From: Odiellus spinosus
Taxonomy: Eukaryota > Arthropoda > Arachnida > Opiliones > Phalangiidae
Direction: 5' to 3'
DNA: 64,000 nucleotides
Assembly (NCBI GenBank): GCA_963920705.1
Contig: OY987234.1
Span: 22,525,794 to 22,589,793 of the forward strand
A program made the position numbers and the translations under genes. The stretch's first letter is position 1, and each line of letters begins with the position of its first letter. Shown here in pieces: positions 23,275 to 34,898 of this stretch. Under the pieces are notes generated by a model. It was not told where the DNA came from. It searched no databases and saw nothing but the letters and a program-made list of their open reading frames with translations.

Positions 23275-23683
23275 TTCCCTGTAAATGATACCAGAAGCCG
23301 ATGAAACCCTCCTTTGAAGTCTACTACTCTAATGTTCCATATAGCGCGCCTCTCTGTATGGGTAAAATTCCCAATTTTACGAGTTAGAAGGGGTCCTACT
23401 TCATCCCCCCTGTCTACGGAAAAGTGGAAATTCTCTCTCTCCACAAACGACGACGTTTTTTTGACGAACTCCGAGGCTGCTAGAGATATTCGCTCGACGA
23501 ACTCCCGCTCCGAAAATATCTACCGTTAGGAGGCGTACGAATCGCGCTTTTTGAAACTAACCCATACAGAGAGGGGTAGACAAGACCCGGGAGTAATAGA
23601 CTTCAAAGGAGGGTTTCATCGGCTTCTGATGATACCGATACGTCATGAAATCCCCATTTCCATGATATATCGCTGGAATTTAC
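23275..23683. repeat. Foldback repeat H, copy 1, split by MITE A
   Basis: The left piece CCTGTAAATGATAC (to 23291) and the right piece CGATACGTCATGAAATCCCC ... TTCCATGATATATCGCTGG (from 23636) match the uninterrupted copy at 26522-26586 once MITE A and one 7-mer are removed. H itself folds: ATCATGGAA against TTCCATGAT. Confidence 0.85.
23292..23628 (-). mobile_element. MITE family A, copy 3
   Basis: 337 bp, ends CAGAAGCC / GGCTTCTG, flanked by perfect 7-bp duplications ATGATAC (23285-23291, 23629-23635). The related sequence at 26528-26534 has a single ATGATAC and no insert, which confirms both the element boundaries and the duplication length. Confidence 0.97.
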
Positions 23684-23785
23684 ATGAGGCTTAGTGTTAT
23701 TATAAAACGCAATTTCTATTTCAAAAAACCAAGATGAAATACACTTATTTCAGATGTCTTTATGAAGTTATCAAGATAACCGTGT

Positions 23786-24066
23786 CAAGGAGGATCAGAG
23801 AAGGAGAGGAAATGTGGGGACGGCGCGGTTCCTACTGCGTCGGCCTAAACTCCCACTCTGGGAGAACGGGGGTAGAGACGTTTCGTGGTAAAATGTTGTC
23901 GCGTGGGTAAAACGAATCCTTTATGAGACGCGCTAGCTAGCGACCACGTGACAACAGTTTACCTCGAGAATTTCCTATCCCCCCTTTCCACCCGAGTGGG
24001 AGGTTGGCTCTTCTCTCTCTAACTCAACGCAGCCCCACATTTCCTCTCCTTCTCTGATCCTCCTTG
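23786..24066 (+). mobile_element. MITE family C, copy 1
   Basis: 281 bp, inverted ends of about 34 bp (CAAGGAGGATCAGAGAAGGA and complement). Perfect 7-bp duplications ACCGTGT at 23779-23785 and 24067-24073. More of the interior is also palindromic (GTTGTCGCGTGG against CCACGTGACAAC, CCCACTC against GAGTGGG) with GCGCTAGCTAGCG near the centre. GC-rich compared with flanks. Differs from the copy at 49204 at one position by eye. Confidence 0.97.
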
Positions 24067-24073
24067 ACCGTGT

Positions 24074-24681
24074 CTTATTTTATTTCTTTTAATAAGTGTA
24101 GGTAGGATACCTGTCGCGAAATTTCTCTTGGCAAAATTAATTTTAGATTTGCACGCTTTCTAACTCAACCCCCGGTTTTTTTTCTCGCCGTAGGCCTTGG
24201 TCTATTAATTAAATGAAATGGTCATTGAATTATTAAACACTTCTTTTTTCCCGCGTTCTTTAATTAATTAGATTACGCTTCATCACGTACGCTTAGCTTT
24301 TTAATTAACTTCTGAAGAAAATAACGAATGTTTATCTACGCGATATTAACTTTCTTTAACATTTTAATTAAGATAAAGTCATACGAGACTGTCAGTTTTT
24401 TTACGTAGTTTCCAAATGAAAGAAGAACCCAAACTCCCTTTTGTTCTTCCTCAGTAGCGGAATTTTTATTTTTAATATATTAAATCCTCGTAATTGGCTA
24501 AAATTTGCGTAATATTTAATTTATAAATATAATTTTAACGATCTCGACGAAAATACAATTCAAATATCATATTTCAAATATTTAGTTTCACCAAAAATAT
24601 TTTAATTAAAAATTATTAGATTTCATTTTCCCTTTAATACTATTTTTTGAGCTAAATAATAACCTAGCCTTATTTACTTAA
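24074..24681. other. Gene-free AT-rich spacer
   Basis: No gene, array or additional element recognised; ends at the TTAA target site of the next element (24678-24681). Confidence 0.5.
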
Positions 24682-25114
24682 AGGGAGAATGCAACCTAAT
24701 TACAAGTGATTTTTTATTGATTCCTTATCGTTTAAATAGGCCTAATCCACTACTGAAAATATTTACAAACAAATATTAAACTAGAAATAAATTTAAAACT
24801 TACCCTGAAAATAGGCTTAGTGGGATTCATGGAGGTCCTGTTTTCCTCGCGTGTAAGGTCTAGCGACCAATCGCGCGCGACGTAAGTCTCGTGGAGACTC
24901 GCGTGAACGACGGGCCTTTGCTCATTGGTCGCTAGACCTTACACGGACGCGATTCAGGACCTCCACGAGTCCCGCTAAGCCTATTTTCAGGGTAAGTTTT
25001 AAATTTATTTCTAGTTTAATATATGTGTTGTAAACTTTTTATCGATGGATTAGGCCTATTTAAACGATAAGGAATCGATAAAAAAATCACTTGTAATTAG
25101 GTTGCATTCTCCCT
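24682..25114. mobile_element. TTAA-type foldback MITE (family D), copy 1
   Basis: Starts AGGGAGAATGCAACCTAATT and ends with its complement, flanked by TTAA on both sides (24678-24681, 25115-25118). Almost the whole element is palindromic: arms contain AATAGGCCTAATCCAC, AACTAGAAATAAATTT and TTACCCTGAAAATAGGCTTA. The central part is GC-rich with TGTAAGGTCTAGCGACCAAT and its complement. TTAA targets are known for piggyBac and Kolobok; superfamily here is not decided. Confidence 0.92.
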
Positions 25115-25118
25115 TTAA

Positions 25119-25663
25119 ATATCTTGCTTACAAAATAGTTTTTCCAACTCTAAATTTTGTTGATATATTACCCAACACTGTCTTAATCAACAAACTAGGA
25201 TTATACGTATATTTAATTATAAAACAACTTAAAATATCAGTGGAACCATTTAATTTTAAATATATTATTTATTATAGTTCTGAAAGGCAAAATATAGCTT
25301 TATATACTGAACTCTAAAACTGATACGAACTATAATTTATTTTATTATACAATTTATTGCCGGGAAATATAAATTTTATTTAAAAAAATTAAAGTTTTTA
25401 GATTGCTGATCACGTTTCCTGAACTAATTTTCAGGGTTTAAGAATATATAGACACTAAATCAATATTTTTTTAACCCCGGATATTTGAATACTAGCGAAA
25501 GTTGATGCGGATTAATACACGATGTTAAATCTCGTAGCTGTTCTTGAAACACGCGTTTAATAATTTATACACCTTTATAAAGGTTTGACTATCATGATAT
25601 AAATAAAATTTAAAGAATAACCCAAAACGTAATTCGTGTTCGTACGTCCATAACCTTTTCCAC
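25119..25663. other. Gene-free stretch with dispersed motif copy
   Basis: The dispersed motif (ACTAGCGAAAGTTGATGCGG ATTAATACACGATG) lies at about 25486-25545. A 71-codon frame starting near 25102 begins inside the TTAA element and is AT-driven, so not a gene. Confidence 0.5.
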
Positions 25664-25760
25664 TATGTTCTAGAAGGCTACAGAAAAGTTTGGAGAGATC
25701 TAGAAAATTCTGGAAAGTTATAAAAAGGTCTGAAAAAGTCTAGAAGATTCTGAAAATTTT
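25664..25760 (+). repeat. TTCTAGAA-type repeat, unexpanded copy
   Basis: CCACTATGTTCTAGAAGGCT then ACAGAAAAGTTTGGAGAGAT and several GTCTAGAA/ATTCTGGAAAG words. The first part matches the left border of the expanded 30-bp array at 43815, so this is a short relative. Confidence 0.7.
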
Positions 25761-26521
25761 GATTTAAGCTTAGAAATCTTGCATTTTGTATGTCCCTTTA
25801 TTTTTATCGAGTTTTTATTATTGGAGGGTAATATCCTATTACTTGATAAATATTAATTATTAATCAGAGTAATTGTTGCAAAACCATTTTTTAATTGGCA
25901 TTTACTTATATAATATTTTATACAATTCAAAATGTGTTTGATAAAAAAACTTTTAAAATTATTTTGCGCAAATTGAATACGGGGCGTTTGGGTTGTTCTT
26001 TTATTTTAAATTTTTTTAACTTTCACGTTAGATAATAAGTTCTGGTTTAAAATATTACGTGTCGATTTGAATCCCGTGATTTTCGTAGGGTAGGATAAAG
26101 GAGGGAATAAACTCACTCGTGTTCCGCCTTCGTGGCGTTTAATATTAATTGAAATATCTCTTGAAATATTTCTAATTAAAAAATATCTTATTTGAGCTGT
26201 TTTTTTTTTTTTCTTGGGCGAATGAAAAACTTACTAGGGTTCATTTTCGCTCTCTTATAGTAATTTATCACGCGTCCGAGTTCGTTTGAGTTCATTTTTA
26301 AAGTCATTTAGAAAGTGTGATCGAAGTAGTTCTGACAGGTCGAGATTTTAAAGTTTTTTTTATTTATTTTGCAACCCAATTTTTTAAAAATACTTGTAAT
26401 TATTTTCATTGATGATTTCCTTCATAATTATCCGTGTAAGATGAAGGTCAGCTAACCTTTAAACTTGCTTATTGAACAGGACTCTGATTTTTTTGCCCCT
26501 TATATTAGCTTGTTCCCAGAT
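25761..26521. other. Gene-free stretch
   Basis: AT-rich, with an 11-12-base T run near 26200. No gene or repeat recognised. Confidence 0.5.
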
Positions 26522-26586
26522 TTACCTGTAAATGATACCGATACATCATGGAAACCCCACTTCCATGATATATCGCTGGAATATAC
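26522..26586. repeat. Foldback repeat H, copy 2 (uninterrupted)
   Basis: CCTGTAAATGATACCGATAC followed by ATCATGGAAACCCCACTTCCATGAT read in two halves forms a stem of about 13 bp with a 7-nt loop, then ATATCGCTGGAATATAC, which pairs imperfectly with the left edge. It is the empty-site counterpart for MITE A copy 3. Confidence 0.8.
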
Positions 26587-27170
26587 GGGTTAATTAGTGC
26601 ATGAGCCATTAAACAACTTAGTTAATTGAACAAGGCTCTGATTTGTTTACCCCTTGTTCGGAAATATTCCAGTAAAATATAATCTTGTAGCCAGGTCCTG
26701 AATGTCGAAACTTCCTGGTTTTTGACAAATTTAAAGAGAGTTCGTAAATCAGCGTAGTTTATTGCCTGAAATACTCTAAATTATTTTCTTGTTTGATCGT
26801 ATTTTTGTGGAATTTTATTTCAGCTCGCTTATGACGTAATAATTCCATATTTGGTAACCGAGCTTCAGAGTAAATCTTAACTAGATTTATGTTATTTACC
26901 AAAGCATTTCGAAGAGGTTTTTCTTCTTGCTTTTACGCGAAGCTCCTCTAGTTTTCTTTTTCTTCTTCTTGAAATTGAAAGTTACTTGTTTTTAATTCAC
27001 TTAAGTTTTTTATTATTTAATATAAACTTCCAGCCCTTTAAATATTTAATTCCATTTTAAAGTTCTAGTGTTTGAAGTTTTCCGAAATATTTATTTAACC
27101 TTCTTCGAGATTAAATAATAAATAATAACCAATTTGCGTCATATTAAGGGGATAATGAAAACTACTAATA
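26587..27170. other. Gene-free stretch
   Basis: No gene, array or element recognised before the TA-flanked foldback element. Confidence 0.5.
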
Positions 27171-27320
27171 CCCTCTTCAGACGAGGCGTAATTAGCCGTG
27201 GTTTAATCAGATTTAACCGAGGTTTACATAGCCTTTTCAGTTCAATAAACCTCGGTTAATTTTGAATAAACTATGGTTAAATCTGATTAAACCGGCTAGT
27301 TACGCCTCGTCTGAAAAGGG
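27171..27320. mobile_element. TA-flanked foldback MITE (family F), copy 1
   Basis: Ends CCCTCTTCAGACGAGGCGTA and the complement of CGCCTCGTCTGAAAAGGG, flanked by TA. The arms continue with GGTTTAATCAGATTTAACCG and its complement, leaving a short loop. TA target duplication suits Tc1/mariner-type elements, which is inference. Confidence 0.8.
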
Positions 27321-27412
27321 TATAACGTGTTATTTTTATTGTTTTAAGAAGGTTAATGAAACTTACCTAAGGTTTCGCGTTAATTTACAAAGGCTTAGCG
27401 GGCTGATATTAG

Positions 27413-27490
27413 CAGGGTTGCCGCGGGTTAGGGAAAAGTCAGGGAGTTTGAAAATGAACTAAGAAAGTCAGGGAATTTTAAGATATTTCA
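27413..27490 (+). mobile_element. gtcaggg transposon, left-end fragment
   Basis: CAGGGTTGCCGCGGGTTAGG followed by two gtcaggg units, then abrupt loss of similarity. Only the left end survives. Confidence 0.85.
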
Positions 27491-28762
27491 GGATTATCAT
27501 GAATCATTAAACATCTTAGTTAATTGAACAGGGCTATGATTCGTTACCCCCTTAGATTAACGCGTTCTTATATCGGCGTAAATGAAATGTTGATTGTAAA
27601 AATATTCAGGGGGAGCATATTTTAACGTAAGGAATCAGAAAAAATACTTAATTTAAACTGATAATATCCATTTATGGCAGTATGGGTAACCTGGTAATTA
27701 CAGCTCTATCGTTACTTTCCCATTTCACCCAAAAAAATAGCCCAAAATAATTTTTGTCTGGCTACTATTTTTCCCACATTTCCGCAATTCGTTTGAGCGT
27801 CTGATGTTTGTATTCTTAGTGATCTGGTTTTCATAAACTCTCGCTTAAGATAGCGGAAATATTCGCACCCCATCTCTCCAGTTGGAACCAAAAATACTAA
27901 TTTCATTTGGATTCTCCATTGATTCGGTAAACGGTGTTGATGTAATTCTAATCTACGAATAGGGAGCCTTACTTCCGCTAATCTGTGGCAACAGCTTTCG
28001 GTAATTGACGCGTGGTATAATTTTATTTTTTTAATTTATTTTTCCACTCTCTTTTTAACGCCCGCGCGACGCTACTGTTATTATAATCGCTAGATTTTTC
28101 CTTCCCACGAGGAACGGAGGATGATTTTTCATCTCGCGAGTCCGTCGTTAATCCCCTACAAAGGATTAACCGCGAGTTCCGCGGAGCGGAAGCAATTAGG
28201 CTTAGAAGCGATTGAGTGAAAAGCTAGAAAGATCTTCGCTTACTCCCTGTTTTCACTCCATTGTTTCTATTCGATTAAACTGACTGTATAGAGTTATAGG
28301 GAAATTTGCGAATGTATTTTTATAACCACGAATTTTAATATATACGACATAACTCGAGCCAGTTTGCAAACTTGGAATATTCCAGTAACGGGACTGAGTT
28401 TGGTGTGTTTACTGTTAAAGGGTTGATGAACGCAGTTTTAAATAGAGTTTGAAATTGAGAAACAATTTCGCGCCAAAATTTTGGTGCTTTAGCCATTATG
28501 AGTTAAAAGGTGATTAAAGCGTTGCTGTAGTTCAATTGTGGCCGTTTCGAACAGTAGGAAAGAGTTAGTTTACTACTAAAATTAGTAGTAAAACTTCAAG
28601 AATTGTCTTTTATGAATTTGCTAGTTCTTACTTTAGCTTCCACTGTTTGCCGTTAGGGGCGCTTATGAATGTCATGTTTTGTTATTCCTCTTTACCCCTT
28701 TAGGAAGTTGTACAGTAATTAGTCCTTGGTACAATTTGTTGGAAAGTTTAAGTGTCCCTTAA
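27491..28762. other. Gene-free stretch with a short hairpin
   Basis: A 64-codon minus frame (27712-27906) has no recognisable domain. CG-richer sequence at 28060-28200 (CGCCCGCGCGACGC, CCGCGAGTTCCGCGGAGCGG) could be regulatory but has no other support. A perfect hairpin TTTACTACTAA / TTAGTAGTAAA lies near 28567-28592. Confidence 0.4.
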
Positions 28763-29196
28763 AGGGAGAATGCAACCTAATTACAAGTGATTTTTTTATC
28801 GATTCCTTGTCGTTTAAATAGGCCTAATCCACCGATAAAAAGTTTACAATACAAATATTAAACTAGAAATAAATTTAAAACTTACCCTGAAAAGAGGCTT
28901 AGCGGGATTGATGGAGATCCTGAATCGCGTCCGTGTAAGGTCTAGCGACCAATGAGCGAAGGCCTGTCGTTCACGCGAGATCTCCACGAGACTTACGTCG
29001 CGCGCGATTGGTCGCTAGACCTTACACGCGAGGAAATCAGGAGCTCCATGAATCCCGCTAAGCCTATTTTCAGGGTAAGTTTTAAATTTATTTCTAGTTT
29101 AATATTTGTTTGTAAATTTTTTAAATAGTGGATTAGGTCTATTTAAACAATAAGGAATCGATAAAAAATCACTTGTTGTTAGGTTGCATCCTCCCT
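28763..29196. mobile_element. TTAA-type foldback MITE (family D), copy 2
   Basis: AGGGAGAATGCAACCTAATT to its complement, between TTAA at 28759-28762 and 29197-29200. 434 bp, the same palindromic design as the copy at 24682, with the asymmetrical centre (CAATGAGCGAAGG versus CAATCGCGCGCGAC) in the opposite order, so the two copies are inserted in opposite orientations. Confidence 0.93.
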
Positions 29197-29200
29197 TTAA

Positions 29201-30349
29201 AGAAAGTATTGAGAGAACGTGGGAAAAAAGCCTAACATGTCTGCAATCCAAAATAATATATTTATTAGTTATATTTTCAATTTAGATTCATTCTTAGTTG
29301 CTTGGTTTGGGTTACGTGGTATATTATAGACGTATACGCGTAATTTATCTTTATACACTCTTATGGCGTCATATCATCCGCGCTCTTCGTCCCTTTGCCG
29401 TCTCCGAGGCGACTCCCGAACTCGTTAGTCGCTTCGCCTGTAGTTTTCGTTTGTTCTTCACTTTCTCGCTTGTCCAAAATTTTCGAATCTCGTTAAAATT
29501 CACTCTTGTACTACTCGTTTCGCGGTGGTTATTCAGTACTCGCGTTTTAACTTCGCAAAGATAACTTTCAACTCTCTCTCTCTCTCTCTCTCTCTCTTTC
29601 GAGATCCCTGTATTATTTAGCCTTTAACCTTATTCTTGGATCGACTTGGAAGTTTTAATCCCATTGGGTTTTTATAAAATTGATAGCGTTAACGAGATAT
29701 ACTTAGACAGTTTCGTAGCAACCGACGGTTCGAATATAAATTATTTATAGGACTTGTTTGAACTCCTTATTACGGGGAACACGCATCTCGTTATAACCGA
29801 AACTTTTCAGTATCTGTAGCTTACGAAAGGATGAACTGGAATTTTTTTTTTTTTTTTATAATTCTAAGAACGCGATAGCATTCGTAGTTATTAACCCATG
29901 ATCATGAATTTCCCGCAATTATTATCCAATCAGATTGCTCTCTATTTTCCCATTGAAATATATAACTAGGGCCGGACGTTTCTATGACATTTTACCATTG
30001 GACGAGATTGTCCAGAAAGTGTAAAATAATTTAAATAATTAATTTAAGATATAATCTACATAGAAATAGTCAAATAATGAAATATTTTCGTAAAGGTGTA
30101 CTTTTACTAGTGAGGCGTGTTAAACTTTTGGGAAAAGTTCCATTTTTTGACTCTTTTTATTACTTTAACTCGCGTTACGGGGTTTTATCTTGTTCCGCCT
30201 GCATGCCTGCATTGCACCCTGCTCATTTTCCATATCCTCGAAATCCCAGCTTTTATATTTCCCTTCAAGGTACGGTGGTGCCTTTACAAAGCGCTACCTT
30301 TGAACTTCACCTATAAATATTTTTGAACTTTATTTAACTCTAAACCTAT
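29201..30349. other. Gene-free stretch with microsatellite and GC-richer patch
   Basis: 29330-29570 is moderately CG-rich with an 88-codon frame starting at TTG and lacking a domain. A (CT)13 run lies at 29572-29597 and a T run at 29842-29857. Overlapping frames of 69-79 codons at 30077-30326 are not recognisable. Confidence 0.4.
29572..29597 (+). repeat. (CT)n microsatellite
   Basis: Thirteen perfect CT steps; read on the minus strand it is a GAGA tract next to the GC-richer patch. Confidence 0.95.
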
Positions 30350-31415
30350 TAGGGTTGCCACAGGTCAGGGAAACGGGGAAAAGTCAGGGAATTTGAAAAT
30401 GAAACATAATAGTCAGCGAAAAGTCAGGGAATTTGAAAATGAACCAAAAAAGTCAGGGAAAAATCAGGGAATTTGAAAATGAACCCAAAAAGTCAGGGAA
30501 AAGTCAGGGAATTTGAAAATGAACCAAAAAAGTCAGGGAAAAGTCAGGGAATTTGAAAATGAACCAAAAAAGTCAGGGAAAAGTCAGGGAATTTGAAAAT
30601 GAACCAAAAAAGTCAGGGAAAAGTCATGGAATTTAAAAATGAACCAAAAATTAACCAAAAAAGTCAGGGAATTTGAAAATTAACCAAAAAAGTCAGGGAA
30701 TTTGAAAATTAACCAAAAAAGTCAGGGAATTTGAAAATTAAACAAAAAAGTCAGGGAATTTGAAAATTAACCAAAAAAGTCAGGGAATTTGAAAATTAAC
30801 CAAAAAAGTCAGGGAATTTGAAAATTAAACAAAAAAGTCAGGGAATTTGAAAATTAACCAAAAAAGTCAGGGAATTTGAAAATTAACCAAAAAAGTCAGG
30901 GAATTTGAAAATTAAACAAAAAAGTCAGGGAATTTGAAAATTAACCAAAAAAGTCAGGGAATTTGAAAATTAACCAAAAAAGTCAGGGAATTTGAAAATT
31001 AACCAAAAAAGTCAGGGAATTTGAAAATTAAACAAAAAAGTCAGGGAATTTGAAAATTAACCAAAAAAGTCAGGGAATTTGAAAATTAACCAAAAAAGTC
31101 AGGGAATTTGAAAATTAAACAAAAAAGTCAGGGAATTTGAAAATTAACCAAAAAAGTCAGGGAATTTGAAAATGAACCAAAAAAGTCAGGGAATTTGAAA
31201 ATGAACCAAAAAAGTCAGGGAATTTGAAAATGAACCAAAAAAGTCAGGGAATTTGAAAATGAACCAAAAAAGTCAGGGAATTTGAAAATGAACCAAAAAA
31301 GTCAGGGAATTTGAAAATGAACCAAAAAAGTCAGGGAATTTGAAAATGAACCAAAAAAGTCAGGGAATTTGAAAATGAACCAAAAAAGTCAGGGAATTTT
31401 AAAATATTTTGAAAA
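30350..31415 (+). mobile_element. gtcaggg transposon with expanded 29-bp array
   Basis: The left end TAGGGTTGCCACAGGTCAGG opens the element. First come about six 40-bp units (gtcagggaaaagtcagggaa plus tttgaaaatgaacc). Then follow about 25 units of 29 bp (gtcagggaatttgaaaatta plus accaaaaaa). Units with TTAACC and TTAAAC alternate mostly as cc-cc-ac, an 87-bp higher-order repeat. The last eight or so units carry TGAACC. Neither the unique tail nor a right end is present; similarity stops after one TTTTAAAATATTTT unit. Confidence 0.93.
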
Positions 31416-33231
31416 AACACAATCTTTACTATTCAACAAAATTCTTCCAAATAGTAGACCAAATGAAATTACCTGAGTTTTTAAAAACGAAAAAAGTTGA
31501 CCATGAAAAAAATTTAAAATGCTTATATATTAATTTGTTGAATTAATTTAATTTTGGTCTATTTGATAGAATTATGTTTTCAATTTTCCAATTTAGATTT
31601 ATTTAGACGATTCCTCATTAGGAAGGTATATTTTCTTACATTATTATACGCTGAGAGGTGGTTGAAATGAAAAGTGAAACTGACGTCACGTATACGTAAT
31701 AATAACATCGTGAATTTTCACTTTCTCGTGATTAAAATGGCGAACAAGTTGCCCCCATTCAAGTCAAATTAGTTCGTCTATTTCAATGATTAGCATCATT
31801 TCTATTCTAGCCAACCAATCCGCGACATGGGATGCCTTCGTTATTTGTGAAGGCATCCCGTAATTATTGTTACGTAGATTAGCGTAGGGTTTGAGTGTTT
31901 CAAAAATGAAATGACGCGAGACTATATAGTCCGGTCATTGCGCAGCCATATATACTATATACTTCGCGGGGATATTTCTGGTGACTACCTTCTTCGATCG
32001 AGTCTGAATGAATTAACGATTGGTTACGATAGAAACTCGATCAAGCAAATTATACGACTTTCACCCGGTTCGAAGCGACCAAATTTCATAGTAAGGTTTA
32101 TAAAGGACCACAATAGTTTTAAAGGGGCGTTGAAACGAATGAAATTGAGACATATTTAAAATAATATCGATTATTCGAATGAGAAATGGGTGTAATATGG
32201 CCTAAAAAACTTTTTCAACAGTTTTCTAGTAAAAAGGATTTGAAATTCACGTTTTTCGAGAGAAGTTAAAATTTTTAGGAAAGGGGCGTGGCCAATTTTC
32301 GCGCCATTTTGTATCTCGAACCTCGAATTCTCGCTGTTTTTCGAACAAACCCAGGCTTTATTTCCCAATTCTATCCAGAGAATTCCACTGGATACTCTTG
32401 AACAAGAAAAATCACTCGGAGAGCAATCGGAGCTTTAAACTTTTAGACTTGGACCTGTTGACAAATAAAAATTGTCAGAATTAATTTCTCTTGTAGCTTG
32501 GGGTTGGTCGAAGGATGAGATATATATGGGCCCTTGGGGGGGGGGCATTTTCTGGGGATACTTAACAAATACCGATGCAGGTTCATTATTGGGTTGTTCC
32601 AAGGCTAATCTAATACTATAATATTCAAGTTTCATCCTCCCTTTACTGTTTAATACAATGCTGAGGTTTCGGAAGCCTGTAGGGCTTCGATGCGTAAATC
32701 CGATCACGTCCCTCTACTTAATGGTAATTGGACGCGCGACCATCCTCTAGATTCGCTCATTTAAGCAATTACTTTAATAACCCTATCCCCTTCCTTCGAT
32801 TATACCGTTGTAATATTACTTTGTATTCTGTTAGGACAGTTACGTAATATCAGTATTAATTTTATTAATCTCGCGGTGGATCGTATACTCTTTTTCTTTG
32901 TTTCAATTCGGCTAATTTGCGGCTTTCTTTGAAGTCACGTTATGCAGCCCGGTTTCTCGACGAAACCCTCGGGGTCAAATTAAAGTTGTTATAAACCTTG
33001 AATAACCGATTAAGGTGATTATTACAAATTTATTAGGTATAATTTAATCGTAATACGAGCTGTCGTTGCGTAAGTTTTACACGATTATTATAATTCGGAG
33101 GATATAACTAGTTTTTATATATGGGCAATAAAATAGAGAAAAATAAATTAAACTAGGGGTCAGATTCGTAATACAATACAGTAAACTTTAACCCAGATAT
33201 TCTTTAATCTATGAACAATTATTTTAAAAGG
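31416..33231. other. Gene-free stretch with a perfect hairpin and unassigned frames
   Basis: A hairpin GGGATGCCTTC / GAAGGCATCCC with 9-nt loop lies at 31829-31859. An ATG-initiated 82-codon frame at 31911-32159 (MTRDYIVRSLRSH...) is basic and protein-like but matches nothing I know. Minus frames at 32171-32368 and 32435-32707 are likewise unassigned; the latter includes a G run and TTCATCCTCCCTTTA, a TTAA-element-like end. Confidence 0.35.
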
Positions 33232-33534
33232 TAGGGTTGCCACAGGTCAGGGAAAAAAGGGAAACGTCAGGGAAATTAAAGATATTTTAAAAAGTCAGGG
33301 AATTTAAAGATCTTTCAAGAACTCAGGAAATTGCAATCATTATCCTCGGAAAAGATTCTCAGCTGACCGTGTCTATTTGTTTGATTAGAACAAAGATACG
33401 CCTGCAACAAAGTTTGGCGAACGCGATTATATAAAAAATAAAAGGTTCAAAATTGGGTGGTATTAGCCGAAAAGGTCAGGGAAAAACCTGGAAAACTCAA
33501 GGAATTTGAATCTGAAAAAACTGTGGCAACCCTG
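33232..33534 (+). mobile_element. gtcaggg transposon, compact complete copy
   Basis: TAGGGTTGCCACAGGTCAGG to CTGTGGCAACCCTG; the inverted ends match over 13 of 14 positions. Only two gtcaggg units and the unique tail (GCAATCATTATCCTCGG, AAAGATACGCCTGCAA, TTTGGCGAACGCGATT) lie between. At about 303 bp this approximates the basic element. No target duplication is clear. The right flank ATTCTCCCTTTAAAT looks like the end of a TTAA-type element. Confidence 0.92.
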
Positions 33535-34561
33535 AATTCTCCCTTTAAATAATTTCTTATTTTTCAATGACTTTGAAAACCATGAAGTATTTAAGTCTAT
33601 TTATCCAAATTATTGACATGGAAAAAACCTTTTTTTTTTCTTGATTAAAAAAAAATTCATAAAAAAACGTGATTAGAATTTGAATTTCCCCAAAAATAAT
33701 TGAACCTGGTTATATTAGCCCGTATCAGGCGTTATCCCTTAGCTCTCCTCGGGCCTAATCGCGTCATGTCCCTTTCAATTACTTACCAATTACTCTAAAA
33801 TTACTCGTACGTGGTTATACTCAAATCTGGATATTATTATTAACATTGCGTAACTCTTAATTGCTAACCAGTTTTCTACAAAACCATGATACGTACAAAA
33901 TGTACGTCATATTTTTCTTTAAGTATATGATTGTTTTGAATATTTTTCGGAGAATAATAATTCAAGAGCGCTTTACTTTAAAGGGAGAAAAATTTATTTA
34001 TACATAATTTTATGCCAGGTAAAAAATAAGTATTCGTTGAAATTTTAATCTATTTAAAGGGCGGGTGAAAATAAGTGATTTTTAATTGCATTATTTTATA
34101 TTCGAAATAAATTGGGTACAGAAATTAATTAGGATTAACTGGTTTTTTGATTGGTTAATCTTAATGTAAAGAACAAGTTTCCGGTTGTTCCCCCGGCCAA
34201 ATCCCCCCCAAAATTTTATTTCCGCTTAAATATTTTTACATATTCGTGATTAGCACACTTATATTATTAGCGTGACTTATGATATTAATATATAACTAGA
34301 GTTTCAGCACTAGGAAATTATTCAAAAGTAATTTATAAGTTAATCTATGGTCCTCGGGCGTAGAATAAAATGGGAAGATAATAACACATTTTGATCGACT
34401 CTTTTTGGTAGAATTTGGTTATGTCTTTCTTATTAAATGACGTCATCAATAATATTAATGGTATGGGTAAAACCACGGATGAAATTCCGAAAAAACAAGT
34501 TATATAATCAAAATATTACTTCTTCAAGTACCAGTTATAATTCTTCTTGACAAAACATAAC
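33535..34561. other. Gene-free AT-rich stretch
   Basis: TTTAAAGGGAGAAAAATTT near 33979 looks like a left end of the TTAA-type group without a partner. No gene. Confidence 0.5.
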
Positions 34562-34898
34562 CAGAAGCCGATGAAACCCTCCTTTGAAGTCTACTACTCT
34601 AATGTTCCATATAGCGCTCTTCTCTGTATGGGTAAAATTCCCAATTTTACGAGATCGGAGGGGTCCTACTTCATACCCCCTGTCTACGGAAAATTGGAAA
34701 TTCTCTCTCTCCACAAACGACGACGTTTTTTTGACGAACTCCGAGGCTGCTAGAGATATTCGCTCGACGAACTCCCGCTCCGAAAACATCTACCGTTAGG
34801 AGGCGTACGAATCGCGCCTTTTGAGAATAACCCATACAGAGAGGGGTAGACAAGACCCGGGAGTAATAGACTTCAAAGGAGGGTTTCATCGGCTTCTG
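34562..34898 (-). mobile_element. MITE family A, copy 4
   Basis: 337 bp, ends CAGAAGCC / GGCTTCTG, perfect 7-bp duplications ACATAAC at 34555-34561 and 34899-34905. Internal sequence nearly identical to copies 3 and 6. Confidence 0.97.

Noticed and set aside
26522-26586. Hammerhead-type ribozyme in repeat H
   Set aside because: The fold is a simple hairpin; the CTGATGA and GAAA core elements are absent.
30400-31400. CRISPR-like array of regularly spaced repeats
   Set aside because: There are no unique spacers; the repeats are contiguous minisatellite units in a eukaryote-type sequence.
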